Assembly: GCA_905479025.1 (NCBI GenBank) | Contig: CAJQKX010000132.1 | Location: 1-6,421, forward strand | DNA: 6,421 bases | Reading direction: 5' to 3' | Origin: an uncultured Paraglaciecola sp. | GTDB lineage: Bacteria > Pseudomonadota > Gammaproteobacteria > Enterobacterales > Alteromonadaceae | Shown here: positions 5,730 through 6,421 of the stretch, piece after piece | Layout: every line of letters starts with the position of its first letter | How positions within the stretch are numbered: the first letter of the stretch is position 1 | Translations under genes and position numbers: made by a program | Notes under the pieces: generated by a model | Told to the model about the DNA's origin: nothing | Seen by the model: the letters and a program-made list of their open reading frames with translations, nothing else | Databases searched by the model: none

Positions 5730-6421
5730 CTAGTCGAACCATTTTGTTTGTATGGGCACGCTAAACAGCAGTGGAGCAAACTGTTGGTAATGTGCACGAT
5801 TTTGCACACACTGAATATTATTTAGGTACACTGCCTTCCAAGGGTCGTTAACCAGCCATAAGGTGTTATCCACTACCGCTACCCCTTCTATAGAAGCGTT
5901 GTCCATGACTTCATAGTTTTCACATCCTTCACTGCTAATATGAATTTCAGCAAAAAAATCGATAGGCAAAATAGTAGTTTCTTTTTGACCGGATAAATCT
6001 ACCACCCATAATGTTTCATCGTTTCTGGCGGCCATCAGTAAAAATTCTCGACCATCAGCTGTTTGGTAATAGTTCATGCCGTTAATAGGGTGATTACCAC
6101 TTTCAAATGTCGGTAAATTCAAAGCAACGTCAGTCACTATTGCAAATTCATCTGATTGCCAAAACGCGCTGTGCATTTGCAAAGAAAAAACTCTGGCTTG
6201 TTTTTTAATGTCTTTCTCAATGCCTACATATAAAGTTCTGGCTTGACCAAAGGTGAGGGCTTCAACCCCGTCATTAGGGAAATTGCCAATTTGCATATCA
6301 GCAGTGAATTGGATTGGACGAATATGGGTTATCAAGACTGTATTGTTGGCTTGCAATTCAAGTCTAACAAGCAAGGTGGGATAATGTGTTGAGCCTGAAT
6401 TTAAATATTTTTGCTGACAAT
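5730..6421 (-). CDS. Probable beta-propeller (phytase-like/esterase-like) protein, C-terminal part (5' end off window)
   Basis: The frame is open to the right edge (reading CQKYLNSGSTHYPTLLVRLEL at the start of the visible part), so the TTG at 6374 is internal and the true start lies outside. About 229 residues are seen. They form repeating short beta-strands with turns typical of propeller blades: DGVEALTFGQARTLYVGIEKD, GREFLLMAARNDETLWVVDL and NASIEGVAVVDNTLWLVND. The DGVEAL and EGVAV motifs followed by an LYV or LWLV strand resemble the phytase-like/esterase-like and SdiA-regulated YjiK propeller families, which are usually exported. A signal peptide cannot be checked. Membership is judged from pattern only, and the substrate is unknown. 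The stop TAG (5730-5732) is followed by a weak GTTC/GAAC pairing. The next gene on this strand starts 248 bases away, so it is probably a separate transcription unit. Confidence 0.65.
   Translation of the reverse strand, partial: CQQKYLNSGSTHYPTLLVRLELQANNTVLITHIRPIQFTADMQIGNFPNDGVEALTFGQARTLYVGIEKDIKKQARVFSLQMHSAFWQSDEFAIVTDVALNLPTFESGNHPINGMNYYQTADGREFLLMAARNDETLWVVDLSGQKETTILPIDFFAEIHISSEGCENYEVMDNASIEGVAVVDNTLWLVNDPWKAVYLNNIQCVQNRAHYQQFAPLLFSVPIQTKWFD

Noticed and set aside
5730..6374. Propeller gene starting at TTG 6374
   Set aside because: The frame stays open to the window edge with protein-like sequence, so the TTG is internal and the gene is truncated by the window.

Overview
The window looks like chromosomal DNA from an AT-rich gammaproteobacterium, most likely a marine Alteromonadales member (Paraglaciecola/Glaciecola-like). 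This rests on recognising protein families (YbdG-type mechanosensitive channel, DUF2884/YggN, YeeZ-like epimerase, NSS sodium symporter, DCC-family protein), not on any search. No rRNA, tRNA, CRISPR array, insertion sequence or phage gene was seen, and no complete novel system. The window is mainly housekeeping or accessory metabolism, with one broken gene and several unexplained intergenic signals.

Layout. 1-571 (+) is the C-terminal part of a YbdG-like channel cut by the left edge. It converges on a 65-residue two-helix membrane protein (606-803, -), which has its own good ribosome binding site and promoter candidate. A 300-base gap (804-1103) separates that gene from a DUF2884 exported protein (1104-1896, +), which is split by a +1 frameshift near 1672-1697. 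After 35 bases comes a YeeZ-like NAD(P)-binding protein (1932-2750, +), closed by a strong hairpin terminator that overlaps its stop codon. Everything to the right is on the minus strand: an NSS-family sodium symporter (2799-4220), an SDR oxidoreductase (4335-5075), a DCC-family thiol protein overlapping the SDR start by 8 bases (5068-5481), and a probable beta-propeller protein cut by the right edge (5730-6421).

How the genes relate. The DCC protein and the SDR form a translationally coupled pair. The sodium symporter follows in the same direction after 114 bases that hold a 9-bp inverted repeat, so it could be read through from the pair or have its own promoter. DUF2884 and the YeeZ-like gene are probably co-transcribed. 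The other genes show no obvious shared pathway.

Most worth checking: the DUF2884 frameshift, a near-consensus plus-strand promoter at 5578-5606 that faces no gene and points into the 3' end of the propeller gene, and the inverted repeat upstream of the symporter.
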